In this document: in pieces, positions 35,641 through 46,199 of the stretch
How positions within the stretch are numbered: position 1 is the stretch's first letter
Layout of the letters: every line of letters begins with the position of its first letter
Assembly (NCBI RefSeq): GCF_024679245.1
Contig: NC_090176.1
Location: 19,785,793-19,849,792 of the forward strand
Direction of reading: 5' to 3'
Source: Pseudorasbora parva
Lineage: Eukaryota > Chordata > Actinopteri > Cypriniformes > Gobionidae
Length of the DNA stretch: 64,000 nucleotides
Made by a program: the position numbers and the translations under genes
Notes under the pieces: model-generated
Told to the model about the DNA's origin: nothing
The model's input: the letters and a program-made list of their open reading frames with translations, nothing else
The model's database searches: none

Positions 35641-36290
35641 TGGGCGTGTCGTGACGTTTTACTTCAGATATAAACACTTAAATAGAGTTTTGTAGAAACA
35701 ATTTATTGTGAAGGTCAGGGAAATCATTTTTTTGATAGGTAATAATAAGTTGCAAAAACATTCACACTTTTTACTTATGTAAAACTTAAATTAATTCAAA
35801 AAGAAAAGAAAATCAATTTATTGGAATAAATATACTTTTTAAAATAAATTCCTACAGACAACACCCTGAATTACTTTTTACAGTGTGTATAGAGTCGGTG
35901 GACGGGGCTTAACATAATGACGGCCGAGTTGCGCTTGCGTGTTACTAGTAAACACAGAAACTGGCGAACGGTGGTCTTTCAAATTGGCTTTGACTGCGAC
36001 TCTGGAAGACTTGGAGTTAAGCTTTTCTCTGAGAAAAGAACAAAGAACGTCACTGAAGTCATTCTTAAGAAGGTAAGATGTGTTCTGAGTTTTGCCGACT
36101 GGATAAGGCGAATGTTTAATCTGTCAACAAGCTCTGCTTCACCTTCTTTGCTGTGGTTGGTGTAGCGCTATCCTATCGCGTGCAGAGGGAATTTGAAAGA
36201 CAACCGTTTATCCCGCCCCTCGGATTGAGTCCTGTCTATGGTGAGTTTCCAGACCAAACATCTTGATGTGGGTCTGGCTTGTCAGGTTAC

Positions 36291-36905
36291 TTCTTTTTTG
36301 CTGTTTTTCATTTGTCCTTTTTTGAGATATATTGATGCTTAAACCATTGATTCACTTGCATTGTTGCAAGCTGGGTCTCTCTTGAATACTCAGTTTTATA
36401 TATTTACATATAAAGAACAATGTAAATCAATCTGGTCTTACCAGACTTTCGTACATTACATTTGTACATTATAGAGTCGGGCCACTCTCCATTGACAAGG
36501 GTTTATTTCCGTGAAGGCAGGCACTCTGTTGAAGTTTAAAACTATTGGATCTGTCCTGAGCTACTCTAAATCTGCCATAACCAATCGCTAACGTTTGGTC
36601 GTGACATATGCCCTTCGCCTGTTTCACACAAATCCGTCAAAATAAATGTGCACTTGAGCAGGCCACCTCAGTTATAAAACCATATGATAAAACCTAAAAC
36701 TTGTGCATTCGGATTGTGATTTATTCACGCCACTGTGGAGAGGAGAGTTTTGTGAATGCGCCGCTCACGTGGTCCGTAACATGATTGTATGCTGTAAATA
36801 AAATGTCATATGCTTGGTATGATAATAAATGCTGCTATAAATTCCAATTGACCAATTCAAATGTTTACCTGCTTTTATTTTAATTAGTTTGAGCGGTGAC
36901 AATCC
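36291..36905. other. Unrecognised spacer
   Basis: AT-rich flank to the right of family A copy 2. No coding or bounded repeat recognised. Confidence 0.45.
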
Positions 36906-37090
36906 TTTTTGACCACTGCAGAGCACCATACGGTTGAACTTTGCTGTTTTTTGGATGCATTTCTAGACTTTTATTTCCTTGCCCGATTGCTCTTGTAAAT
37001 ACTCGCCAGCATTTTAAGGAAATAAAAGTCTAGAAATGCATCCAAATAACAGCAAAGTGCAAGCGTATGGTGCTCTGCAGTGGTCAAAAA
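36906..37090. repeat. Foldback hairpin, 75-bp arms
   Basis: Arm 36906-36980 (TTTTTGACCACTGCAGAGCA...) is the inverse of 37016-37090 (...TGCTCTGCAGTGGTCAAAAA), with only a few mismatches and a 35-nt loop. Both arms contain GGATGCATTTCTAGACTTTT. The high identity suggests a young foldback MITE or a transcribed hairpin precursor. The terminal motif is TTTTTGACCACTGCAGAGCA. Confidence 0.88.
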
Positions 37091-37346
37091 TGATTATAAA
37101 AAGTGAATTTGGAAGTGATATATTCTTGAAAACTCAGAGATGTGGATTTGGACAGCTATTACATCACCACACGACCTTGGTTTGTCAAAAGCAGTAGGTA
37201 ACTTGGCAGGGGATTTTTACGGGGGTGGTAGGAAATGGACGGCAATAAAATCACTGATGAGTACTGAGTAATATTAATTAACAACAATGTACTTACAATA
37301 GGATTGGGGTATTATGATTTGGTTGAGGGCTAGTTGCATGCAGTTC

Positions 37347-37358
37347 TTAATAATAATA

Positions 37359-37399
<41 letters not shown>

Positions 37400-38290
37400 T
37401 GATAAAAATAGATTTTATTTATAAAGCACTTTTAATTCCGAGGAATTTCAAAGTGCAACAATGGAAAAGGGAAAAATAATTTTAAAAAAAATTAAGAAAA
37501 AGTAAAAATATAGAATAATACAAACAATCATAACATAACAGACACATAACAGTTAAAAGTTTTTCTGAATAGAAAACAGAGCTGATGGTGGAAGTCTCTG
37601 TAAGCTCCACAGTACACTGCACTCCACTCCATGTTTTACATTTCTCCCAGCGCTAGAGGCTCTATTGCTACATATTCCCAATTTGGCACTTTCCTGATGA
37701 TCTCACCAAGGCACGAAGACCAGATAATGAGGATCGCTGCAGCACCATGAAGAAGGCAAACAACATTTTCCAAGCACTTCTGTAGACACACTGGGGTCGG
37801 CGCAGAAGTCCAAGCAGCTCCAAGGCTGCAATGCAAGACGGAACAGCGACGCAGCTGAGACCTAGCAGCCAGGAAGCAGAAAATCTCAACATCATGCCGG
37901 ACCTAATGGTGCTAGCCCGGTGCAAACACCACCAATAAACCGGCAACCTCAGCAAACATGCAGTTCAAGCCCGAGGGAGACCACCAGTGAGCAGGCGACA
38001 CCCAGAAGAGAGAGCAGCCACAGCAAGCAACATCAAATATCCTCCAAACAAGAAGCAACCGCAACAGTTCAACGAAAAACATTAGAGAAACTGTGAAAGA
38101 CGGCGAACGGCAAACAACGTCCTCTCAGTATCTGCCGGCAATGAGCAAAGGTCCCAAAAGTAGCTCTGATTGTTTGACTAGTCACAGTCATAATAAAATA
38201 AAATAAAATCTAAATCTAACAGTACAGTTAACATGATTTTTGGGTGGAGAAGCGGCGAACAGACAACACCAGCGTCCTCTCCCCCACGTT
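37347..38290 (-). mobile_element. 0.9-kb retroposon, copy A
   Basis: Matches 42772-43684 over most of its length with the same orientation. On the minus strand it starts AACGTGGGGGAGAGGACGCT at 38290. It ends with AAAGTGCTTTATAAATAAAA and an (ATT)n-type tail at 37347-37403, the pattern of 3' ends mobilised by L2/CR1-type LINEs. No reading frame is conserved between copies, so it is non-autonomous. A GCTAG occurs on both sides (37329 and 38291), a possible target duplication if the tail is slightly extended. Confidence 0.7.
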
Positions 38291-38326
38291 GCTAGGTATT
38301 TATTACTATGGTAAGTACATGTAACC

Positions 38327-38713
38327 AGGGTATTCTCACAAAAATGCGTATAAATAGTACGAGTGTGCAATGTCGTGGAATGTATACGCCAAAACTCATT
38401 TTGCCGTGTCTATGGCACGCTGTTTTTCGCGTGCATATGATACGCATTTTATGGCGTATTATACATACGAACCCCCCACCCCACCACACTAAACCTACCC
38501 AAGCACGTGTCATATATACGCCCCACTACCCTAAACCTACCCAAGCGCGTGTCATATATGTCATAAAGTGCGTATCATATGCAAGCGAAAAACAGCGTAT
38601 CATATGCACGCGAAAAACAGTGTATCATATGCACGCCAAAATGAGTTTTGGCGTATACATTCCACGACATTGCACACTCGTACTATTTATACGCATTTAT
38701 GTGTGATCGGGTT
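38327..38713. mobile_element. Palindromic MITE (family D), copy 1
   Basis: Left arm ATGCGTATAAATAGTACGAG (38344 onward) and right arm CTCGTACTATTTATACGCAT (to about 38697) are inverse, continuing through GGAATGTATACGCCAAAACT and its inverse. Internal copies of ATCATATGCACGCGAAAAAC give extra short repeats. A second copy is at 52273-52549. The 132-codon plus frame across it is palindrome-derived and not a gene. Confidence 0.85.
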
Positions 38714-38798
38714 GATGTAACATATGTAACAAGGACGATGTAAAATAAAGTGTTACAGTTTATTTTTAAATGTAAAGTATTGAAGATATCATATAAAT

Positions 38799-38800
<2 letters not shown>

Positions 38801-38850
<50 letters not shown>
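38801..38850. repeat. (TG)n microsatellite
   Basis: About 25 TG units. Confidence 0.95.
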
Positions 38851-38851
<1 letters not shown>

Positions 38852-39119
38852 AATTACTGCTTGGGAAGTATGCTTAATCTGCTTGCAACCCTCTCTCCCT
38901 CCCCACTATAAGTATCAGCATATTACTGTCCACATTTTGGCTGTCGTCTTCTTTTTTCAGATTACCAAGACTTCAAGTCATAGCTGTTATGGACTTCAAT
39001 GCTGAAGACATTCATCCTCATAGCCAGGCTACAGTAGACGTCCCAGGATTCACTGCACGTGTACACATTACCGCTGTTCCACTTAAAGACATTACTAAAG
39101 TATCTTAAATCATCTGTAT

Positions 39120-40257
39120 ATCACTCAAGCTGATGGTTGCATGTGGGTAAATGCTCTTGGAGCAATATCAGAAAGAAATTTCTCAGAGAAAAACTGCAAA
39201 GAGTTTGAAGTTATCATCATATACAGTGCATAATATCATCCAAAGATTCAGAGAATCTCGAACAATCTCTGTGTGTAATGTTCAAGGTCGGAAAACCATA
39301 CTGGATGCCCGTGATCTTCAGGCCCTTTAGATGGCATTGCATCACATACAGGAATGCTACTGTAATGGAAATCACAACATGGGCTCAGGATCACAATCCA
39401 CTGGGGCATTCGCTGTTGTAAAACTCTATAGGTCAAAAAAGAAGTCATATTTAAACATGATCCAGAAACGCTGTTATTTTCTCTGGGCCAAGACTTGAAA
39501 AAAAAGTTTAAAACTGTTCTGTGGTCAGACGAATAGAAATTTGAAGTTCTTTTTGGAAAAATGGGTGACATTGTCATCTGGAATAAAGAGGACAAGGACA
39601 ACCCAAGTTATTATCAGTGCTCAGTTCGTGTGGTATGGGAAGCTAACACATCTGGAAAAGCAGAATCAATGCTGAAAGTTTTTCAAAGTTCTAGAACAAC
39701 ATATGCTCCCATCCAGACATCGTCTCTTTCAGGGAAGACCTTGCATTTTCCATCATGACAATGCCAGACCACATACTGCATCAATTACAACATCATTGCT
39801 CCGTAAAAGAATGATCCAGATACTAAAATGGTCAGCCTGCAGTCCAGATCTTTCACCCACAGAAAACATTTGGCTCATCATAAAGAGGAAGATGTGACAA
39901 AGAAGACCTAAGACAGTTGAGCAACTAGAAGACTGTATTAGGCAAGAATGGGACAACATTCCTTTTCCTAAACTTGAGCAACTTGGCTCATCTGTCCCCA
40001 GATGTTTGCAGACTGTTATAAAAAGAAGAGGAGATGCCACACATTGGTAAACATGGTCTTGTTCAGACTTTTGTGAGATGGGTTGATGCCATGAAAATCA
40101 ACTTATTTTTCCCTTAAAATAATACATTTTCTCAGTTTAAACTTTTGCAATGTCATCTATGTTGTATTCTGAATAAAATATTGAAATTTGAAACTCTCAA
40201 ATCATTGCATTTTGTTTTTATTCACAATTTCTACAGTGTCACTGGAATCAGGTTTGT
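39120..40257 (+). mobile_element. Second Tc1-like relic, 5' truncated
   Basis: Degraded transposase followed by a 3' end reading ATTTCTACAGTGTCACTGGA and ATCAGGTTTGTA, related to the common fish/frog Tc1 terminus with a GATTCC-type motif. No matching left end is seen upstream, so the 5' end is truncated. Distinct from the elements at 12300 and 49196 by sequence and by DD34E spacing. Confidence 0.8.
39200..40050 (+). pseudogene. Tc1-like transposase (DD34E), heavily mutated
   Basis: Translation in shifting frames shows an HTH-end region (VHNIIQRFRES), LDARDLQAL, EITTWAQDHNPLGHS, then the catalytic blocks TVLWSDE (first Asp), HDNARPHTA (second Asp) and SPDLSPTENIW (Glu). There are 34 residues between the last two. 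The C-terminus reads EQLEDCIRQEWDNIP and RRGDATHW before a stop. Numerous stops and frameshifts show an old inactivation. The original protein would have been about 340 residues. Confidence 0.85.
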
Positions 40258-40440
40258 ATTTAAGCCCTGTGTGTTTCTTAGTTATTGGTCAGTACTTAGT
40301 TTAATATTTTGTTGCATTTTGTTGCTTGTTCCATTACAGTGCCTTCTTCCTGTTCTCTGTGATTTTGTATCTGTAAGTTTTGAGTTTTTTGAATAAAATA
40401 CAGATACATTTGGATCCTGCTTTCGCCTCTGCTTTAACCA
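40258..40440 (+). repeat. LTR-like fragment
   Basis: Starts TTTAAGCCCTGTGTGTTTCT right after the Tc1 end and has AATAAAATACAGAT at 40392. The first motif matches the pair at 26500 and 27161. The TATA-like, start-like and polyadenylation-like signals in under 150 bp suggest an LTR fragment, but no ends are defined. Confidence 0.4.
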
Positions 40441-42198
40441 CCACCCATTGCAAAATAAGTAACATTATAACCAGTTGCTGGGTTCTGATTTAAGGAATGG
40501 CTGGAGGGTCAAAGCCAGCAATCTAGCAAGTTGATGGAAAGCTTGGCATTTAGAAAATCAAAGTACACTCAAAACACCGGTAAAAAAGAAAGGGAATGAA
40601 AGAGAAAATAGAGAGGTGGAAGAGAGGATGTTTGGTGCAATGTACTGAAGAAAGTGTGAGATACGAAGTAATAAGACTCAAAAATGTGAGAAATAAGGAC
40701 ATTTTTTTCCCCTTAAACTATCTGTAGATACAGTAGTTCTTCACAATAACTATCGAGAAAATAGTCTGATGCAAAAACACATGGCACTTTTGCTATGATT
40801 TGAGTTCGTTTGACGCAGAGATAGTTTGTGTCACTCACCGTTTACCTCTTACGACCTTCAGTTAAGACTCGGACAGCCATTTCTTCACTATGACTGATTT
40901 CAAACACTGCACACACGCACACACACATGCATCACATCGCCTCAGGTGGCTACCTACCTGTCACTGTGACCCGAGGGTGATACTAAAAACTGGATCGATA
41001 ATTTCAGGTGGAAAGAGGTCAATCCAGACTATATATTCTTGCAAGTGGGATGATTGGGACGTAAGCCAGAGCTGTTTTTCACCCCACTAGCGCTGCTGCT
41101 GCAGTAGTTGCCAGAGCGCTGTCATCATTGCTAATTTATACCCGATCCTGTCTGATCTTGAGTGGTTGACAAACTCTCAGAGAGTTTCACTGTCTCCTTT
41201 CACACTGGCGCTGTTTATATGGGTTTGGTGCTGGATGCCCATGTGTTACAGTGCTGCAGGGTTAAAAGCAATAAGAAAGTGCTTTCTTGCAAAAAACCTT
41301 ATTATGACACTTCAAAGCAGCATGTGGCTGTCATATTTACAGCGGAGCCAGTGCCACTCTTTCCACAGAGCTAATGCTAATGTTAGTGTTTAGCATTTTT
41401 CAGCAATGCCAAGATTAAACAAGTGGCACCTTTACATAAAAAATAACCCAGTCTAACATGTCGAGACCAACCAAAACAGGGTTGCTTCATAACAGTGAAA
41501 TAATGGCAGCGAGCAATGGCATTTTGTGACAGAAATAAATCACCCCCAATGTTATCAATTGTGCTGTCAACTTTTTCAAAGTATTTTTTATTCAGGTTAC
41601 GCGAAATGGATCTTTGTCTACAGTAAATCCACTGAACATTTTTTTTTTCCTGTAAATATTCCCCAATTACATTAAAGTAATGTCTTTAATGGTATTTTTA
41701 CACAATAACATTTTTTTGTTTGCTTGTTTTTTTTATAGCTGGCAACATTTTCAAAATGATCCATATTCACACCAATCTGCGAAAATGACTAAAATTGCTG
41801 TATTATTCATGTCAGGCCAGCCATTAGCGATAGTATTGTTATACACTGTTAATTCTAAAGAATGAATGGTGCTTTTCAATATATATCAGTTTAAAGTGAC
41901 CATGTCTGCCACAATGCCAGATGTTTCAATTGGGTGCATCTGATGCATTTTGTGGTCTGCGTCGACTCACGCATATGATCCACCATCCACTGTGTGCTGT
42001 TGTGTCTCTGGGATGGAGCAGACTGTGCAAGCCTGTGCACAGATGCATTCTTTTACAGAGCAGAATCGCACCAAACGTGCACGCTTATAGTATAGACTAA
42101 ACACATGATACACATGTGCATGTTGTTTTCACAGAGTTGATAATGGCTTTTTGAAACACCAGTTCCCAGGCCCCGGAACACTTGTAAATTCTAATATG
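40441..42198. other. Unrecognised spacer
   Basis: No coding homology; short frames at 40890-41393 lack domains. Short CA tract near 40900-40925. Confidence 0.4.
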
Positions 42199-42292
42199 TT
42201 TTTTTTTTTTTTTTTTTTTTTGGCAAAATCTCCACAGAACCACCTGATGGCCTCACTAACACATTTTCCAGCAGCAAACCAGTTTGTAGACT
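42199..42292 (-). repeat. Short SINE3-like fragment with poly-T
   Basis: GATGGCCTCACTAACACATT and CCAGCAGCAAACCAGTTT (42245-42290) match the body of the 5S-derived SINE at 46920-46970. On the left is a T-run (42199-42221), an A-tail in element orientation. Only about 60 bases of homology, so tentative. Confidence 0.4.
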
Positions 42293-42432
42293 GTAGAATG
42301 GTCTTCACAACCTCAGTTGAGAGACCTGAACTCATGAACTGGGTGTAAAGATCCAATATCTGGGCTGCTGTTCCACTCCTAGCCTGCAGGCCTCCCTCCT
42401 TAAGCTTCCCTGTTATGCTCCCTCCAAGTCTC

Positions 42433-42765
42433 CAGTGCTGCGTTTCACTCCACTTTAAGACTCACACTTGCAAACTTCCCTAAGCACTTCCCCTTGGGGG
42501 AATCCCCGCCGCCATTTTAAAGTGCGTTCCACTTCGTGAAGTGGACAAGGGAAGTTTATATGGAGAGACCCTTGCTCCCTCGATTTTGACCGAGTGAGCG
42601 AGTCTACTTCATATGTACACTTCAGGCAGCATCATATACCACAATGCAACGCGATTGTGACGTCACCACATATCACGTTTAATTTACCCCACCACAAACA
42701 ACTATATGATATTTTTAAAAACATTTAAAACAACCCAAACACATCCATATACATATAGAATGCTG

Positions 42766-42845
<80 letters not shown>

Positions 42846-43904
42846 GATTTTATTTATAATGCACTTTTCATTCCGAAGAATCTCAAAGTGCAACAAAGGG
42901 AAAAAAATAACAAAAAAATGAATAACATGTAAAAATATAGAATACTACAAACAACCAACACAGAAAACAGAACAGAAACAGAGCTGATGGTGAACAGAAA
43001 CAGAGCTGATGGTGAACAGAAAAAAGATCTGATGGTGGAAGTCTCTGTTAGCTCAGCAGCACACTGTGGTCCACTCCATGTTTTAAATTTCTCCCAGCGG
43101 CAGTGTCCTGATTATGTCGTCGATGCATGACGGCTGAAGACCAGATGATGGGTCTTCATGACGATGGGGATCACCGCAGCACAATGCAGGAGGCAGAACA
43201 TTTTTCCGGGCACTTCTGTGGACACACCGGGGTTGGCGCAGAAGTCCAAGCCGCTCCAGGGCTGCAATGCAAGATGGAACAGTGGCGCAGCCGAGAAGCG
43301 GAACATCCCAACATCATGCCGGACGCCGATGACGCTGGCCCGGATCACGCTAGCCCGGTGCAAACTTCAGCCACCATGCAGCTCAAGCCCGAGGGAGACC
43401 ACCAGTGAGCAGTCGCAGCGAGCAACATCAAATGTCCTTCAAACCAGAACCAACCGCAGCAATTCAAACATAAATATCAGAGTAGCGGTGGAAAACGGTG
43501 AACGGCGAACAACGTCCTCTCAGTGGCTGCCAGCAATCAGCAACAGTCCCAATTGTAGCTCTGACTGTTAGACTAGTCACAAACACAAGAAAATACAATA
43601 AAATCTAAATCTAATAGTACAGTAACATGATTTGTGGGTGGAGAAGCGGCGAACAGACAACGCCAGCGTCCTCTCCGCCACGTTCATTAAACAATTTCGT
43701 AAAGGAAAAAAATAAATAATAAATCAACTCCATAGTGGATTCCAAGTGATCAAGGGCTTAGGGCGTTCCAGTTCAGTCCATTGCAAAGTTTCCGCCAGTA
43801 GTGGGCACTCATGCAACATAGGCAATGACGCACATCCGAGTGAACGGGACGGAGCGAGTTTGCGAGTGAAGGGCATGATAAAAATGGATTGGAACGCAGC
43901 ACAG
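42433..43904. mobile_element. TIR element split by a retroposon
   Basis: The left end CAGTGCTGCGTTTCACTCCA at 42433 and the inverse of the right end (CTGTGCTGCGTTCCAATCCA, ending 43904) are alike over about 20 bases. Without the inserted 0.9-kb retroposon the element would be about 0.55 kb. No 8-bp duplication is visible at the ends, so the superfamily is uncertain. Confidence 0.6.
42772..43684 (-). mobile_element. 0.9-kb retroposon, copy B, with CATTAA duplication
   Basis: CATTAA at 42766-42771 and again at 43685-43690 flanks the element directly, a target-site duplication of LINE-type retrotransposition. On the minus strand it starts AACGTGGCGGAGAGGACGCT and ends AAAGTGCATTATAAATAAAA plus an (ATT)n tail (42769-42844). 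Includes a tandem repeat of ACAGAGCTGATGGTGAACAG near 42975-43020. It is a second copy of 37347-38290. The plus frame 43158-43571 is not conserved in copy A and is not a gene. Confidence 0.82.
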
Positions 43905-44296
43905 ATGTCACCACAGGCTCAGTGCTCTCCACTCCTGCAGATGGCGCTTGTGTAATTTAATTGTACTCGGAGAACTCCCCGTTAGCCCTGATTCCCTTCA
44001 CCTGTGCCTTGCCCTTTTATAAGGGCTTGTACCCTTCCATTGTGTTCAGTCTTGAGCCTATGTTCCCCAGTCTACAGTCTCCAGATCTCAAGATAAGTTT
44101 TGAGCCTTATTGTAACTTTATTTATTTTTTCTTATTTTATTTTTTTGACCCTTGTGTCTATTTTTGTTTCTCTGATTTTGTAAGACTACTTTCCTAGTTC
44201 CTTTGTGCTTTGGTTTCTCAAGTAAAGGTTATTTTTTTTATTTTTTGGAAGACTCAAGTCTCTAGACTCTTTACTCTTCTGCTCTTGGGTTCCATT
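43905..44296 (+). repeat. Possible LTR-like fragment
   Basis: CTTTTATAAGGGCTTGTACC (44012) is a TATA-like core, followed by T-rich sequence and AGTAAAGGTTATTTTTT. Resembles a retroelement LTR but has no partner in the window. Confidence 0.3.
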
Positions 44297-44385
44297 GTCT
44301 GAGAGATAGCTCAGTGGAGAAGACGTCACACTTAAAACACCAGAGACCCGGGTTCAAGTCCAGCCAAGGACGGCATCACTACACA
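44297..44385 (+). repeat. tRNA-derived SINE head
   Basis: ATAGCTCAGTGGAGAAGACG carries a polymerase III A-box-like TAGCTCAGTGG. GGGTTCAAGTCC, 36 bases further, is an almost canonical B box. The cloverleaf does not close, so this is a tRNA-derived SINE head rather than a gene. Confidence 0.55.
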
Positions 44386-44640
44386 AGTCCATAGTTTCCA
44401 CAGCTCTGGGTGAGGGTGCAGGACAGCTCCCCTAGCCTAATCGGAATCTCCATGGGAGAGCCGTCGAGGAGAGACACTAAGTCTGAGAACCATACTTGGG
44501 GCTGGCCAGCGTTTCATTGGTTGATTACATACGTGCTTCAGGAGACAATCCCGCAGAGGTGTTCCCAAAGCAATGAGGCAGTGTCTCATTCCCTATTCAG
44601 GAAACTTATTTTACACATGTAACCAAGACGTTTTTGGGAG
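44386..44640. repeat. Possible solo DIRS-type terminal sequence
   Basis: The last part, GCAGTGTCTCATTCCCTATT followed by AGGAAAC...ACACATGTAACCAAGACG, has the same order of motifs as the DIRS end at 2395-2455 (GCAGTGCTCGTTCCC ... GGGAAC ... ATAACCCGAGACG). It may be one terminus of another DIRS family without internal sequence. Confidence 0.4.
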
Positions 44641-45454
44641 GAGATTGGAAATTTTTACTTGGAGCTTTGTCTACATTTAACTAATTATTTCACATTGACA
44701 TAATGAGTTGGTCCGTGCTGACCGGTTCTGCTGGAGTGTGGGCCAGGCCTTGACACCGCTGCTCCACTTCACACCCACTACTGCGCAGATTTGGGTCACG
44801 AGTTCACTAGAGATGTCAACGCTGATACACGAGTTACTAAAGTTACTAACTGTCTGACATGAGTGACCCTTCCATCTAGAAATAAACCAATATCCTGAAG
44901 TATATGTTAGCAAATATTTATGTATGTCTAGTAACTCCAAAAGGGTTCTGATAAGTTCTTCATGCTACGCTGATTGTGTGTTAATCAGCAAAGTGCTATC
45001 AATTTCTTGCATATTGCAAGACAAGTTGCGGATTTCCATCGCCAGTGATGTCACCAATAACTGAACTGAGACATGTGCTGAGAGAACTGATGAGAGCATG
45101 AGCAGATACTGAGCGTGTACTACCGAACGTACAGTGGTTCTCCAGTAAACAGTTCTCAAATCCAAACTGGATTCGGACACCTTTGACATACTGAGAGGCG
45201 ATGAGCTGAGCATGCGTGTCATTTGTTCAGAGGGACGAAATGCATGTTTCAAGTGTATCAAAATTAAACATGTTAGAAACGTTCATCACATAATTGCTGT
45301 CTTATCAGTGCTGTCATTCTTCCCAACACTTCCCATAACTATTCTGCTCAGACTCAGGTCCCGAATCAGTGCAAGATGTCAGTGGCATACTGAGGCATTG
45401 GCGACTTCACTTTTCTTCAATGGAAGAGGAAATATGGATCAGTATGTGAAGCCC
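44641..45454. other. Unrecognised spacer
   Basis: No coding homology recognised; frames at 44965-45261 (minus) and 45212-45514 (plus) overlap each other and have no domain pattern. Confidence 0.4.
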
Positions 45455-45716
45455 TTACGAAAGGAAAATATATTTACCAATATACTACTTAAAATATATT
45501 TTAATATATTATAAATACATGGAATAATATATTGATGGTATTATACAATATATTATATATTCCTGTAATATATTGCAAAATATACAAATGATTGCCGCTT
45601 TTATATATTGCAATAAATTGGAAAATATAAATATTAAATCCCATATATGTGAATATATTGCCTAATGTATTACATATTTTCCAATATACTGCAATATATT
45701 TTTGTTTCGTAAGGGA
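45455..45716. mobile_element. AT-rich MITE (family E), copy 1
   Basis: Ends CCCTTACGAAAGGAAAATAT and (inverse) CCCTTACGAAACAAAAATAT. The interior consists of dense AATATATT-type words and TTGCCGCTTTT. A diverged copy in opposite orientation is at 54670-54912. Confidence 0.75.
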
Positions 45717-46045
45717 ATGTAGCTACTTAATCCTACTTAAATGTGTCAAAAAAACCTCTTAATTCCAACTAAATGCATTTATTATAAATTTTAACTATAT
45801 TGTATTTTCTTTAACATTTAAATTAGCAATTCATGTCTGACGATATAATGTAGCAGGTATCATTTGGTTCATTTTTTATTTTTACTTTAAATTCACACAT
45901 TCTTCTGCTAAATATTTATATATAGTGTAGGTGGGCAAGTATATTTGTTTATTCAGTGATTAGTTTGAGAAAATTACTGGTCATCCATGCATTTATTTAA
46001 TCAATACAAGCCAAAATGGAATGATTGAATGAAATGAGCAGTGCA
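45717..46045. other. AT-rich spacer
   Basis: Nothing recognised. Confidence 0.5.
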
Positions 46046-46199
46046 TTAAGAATAAATATAGAGCTGGGTGTCATCTGCATAGCAATGAAAGTTAAAGCCA
46101 TGTTGACAGATAATGTGACCCAAGGAAAGCATGTAGATGATGAAGAATAAAGGCCCAATAACAGAACCCTGTGGAACACCATGAGTGTCACAGTAGATT
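46046..46199 (-). pseudogene. LINE reverse transcriptase fragment
   Basis: Minus-strand translation reads [20 protein letters not shown], then YMLSLGHII and [15 protein letters not shown] before a TAA at 46046. VPQGSV.GPL.F and the YADD box with the two catalytic aspartates are the conserved RT palm motifs of L2/CR1-type LINEs. Only about 50 residues remain and there is no start codon. The fragment sits beside a SINE and near retroposons whose 3' tails resemble this LINE group, but they need not share an origin. Confidence 0.8.

Larger units (their letters stand above)
32455..35885 (-). mobile_element. CACTG-ended 3.43-kb element carrying a spliced gene fragment
   Basis: The left end CACTGTAAAAACTG and right end TTACTTTTTACAGTG form an 11-bp perfect terminal inverted repeat (CACTGTAAAAA). 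Comparison with the flanking family A copy shows insertion at a TG dinucleotide (32453-32454 repeated at 35886-35887), so the empty site can be read directly. CACTG-type ends with 2-3 bp duplications suggest the EnSpm/CACTA group. The interior does not encode a recognisable transposase. Instead, on the minus strand it has exon-like blocks with splice signals and a polyadenylation-like AATAAA (complement at 32928-32933). Non-autonomous, with apparent gene capture or long-term carriage. Confidence 0.75.
32366..36290 (+). repeat. Dispersed repeat family A, copy 2, split by an insertion
   Basis: The left part 32366-32454 (AACTCTCAATACACTTCTGA, then CAAACTCTGGTC) and right part 35886-36290 match adjacent pieces of copy 1 in reverse orientation. 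The intervening 32455-35885 is a separate element. The right part carries the plus frame 35917-36165 with the shared FDCDSGRLGVKLFSEKRTKN segment, followed by a good splice-donor match (AAG|GTAAGA at about 36070). It ends GGCTTGTCAGG at 36286. Confidence 0.8.

Noticed and set aside
38308..38706. 132-codon frame
   Set aside because: It spans a palindromic MITE, and the translation repeats itself because the arms are complementary and contain short repeats.
43158..43571. 137-codon frame in retroposon copy B
   Set aside because: Antisense to the retroposon and not preserved in copy A at 37347-38290.
44297..44385. tRNA gene
   Set aside because: A-box-like and B-box motifs are present, but the acceptor and anticodon stems do not pair. 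Treated as a SINE head.
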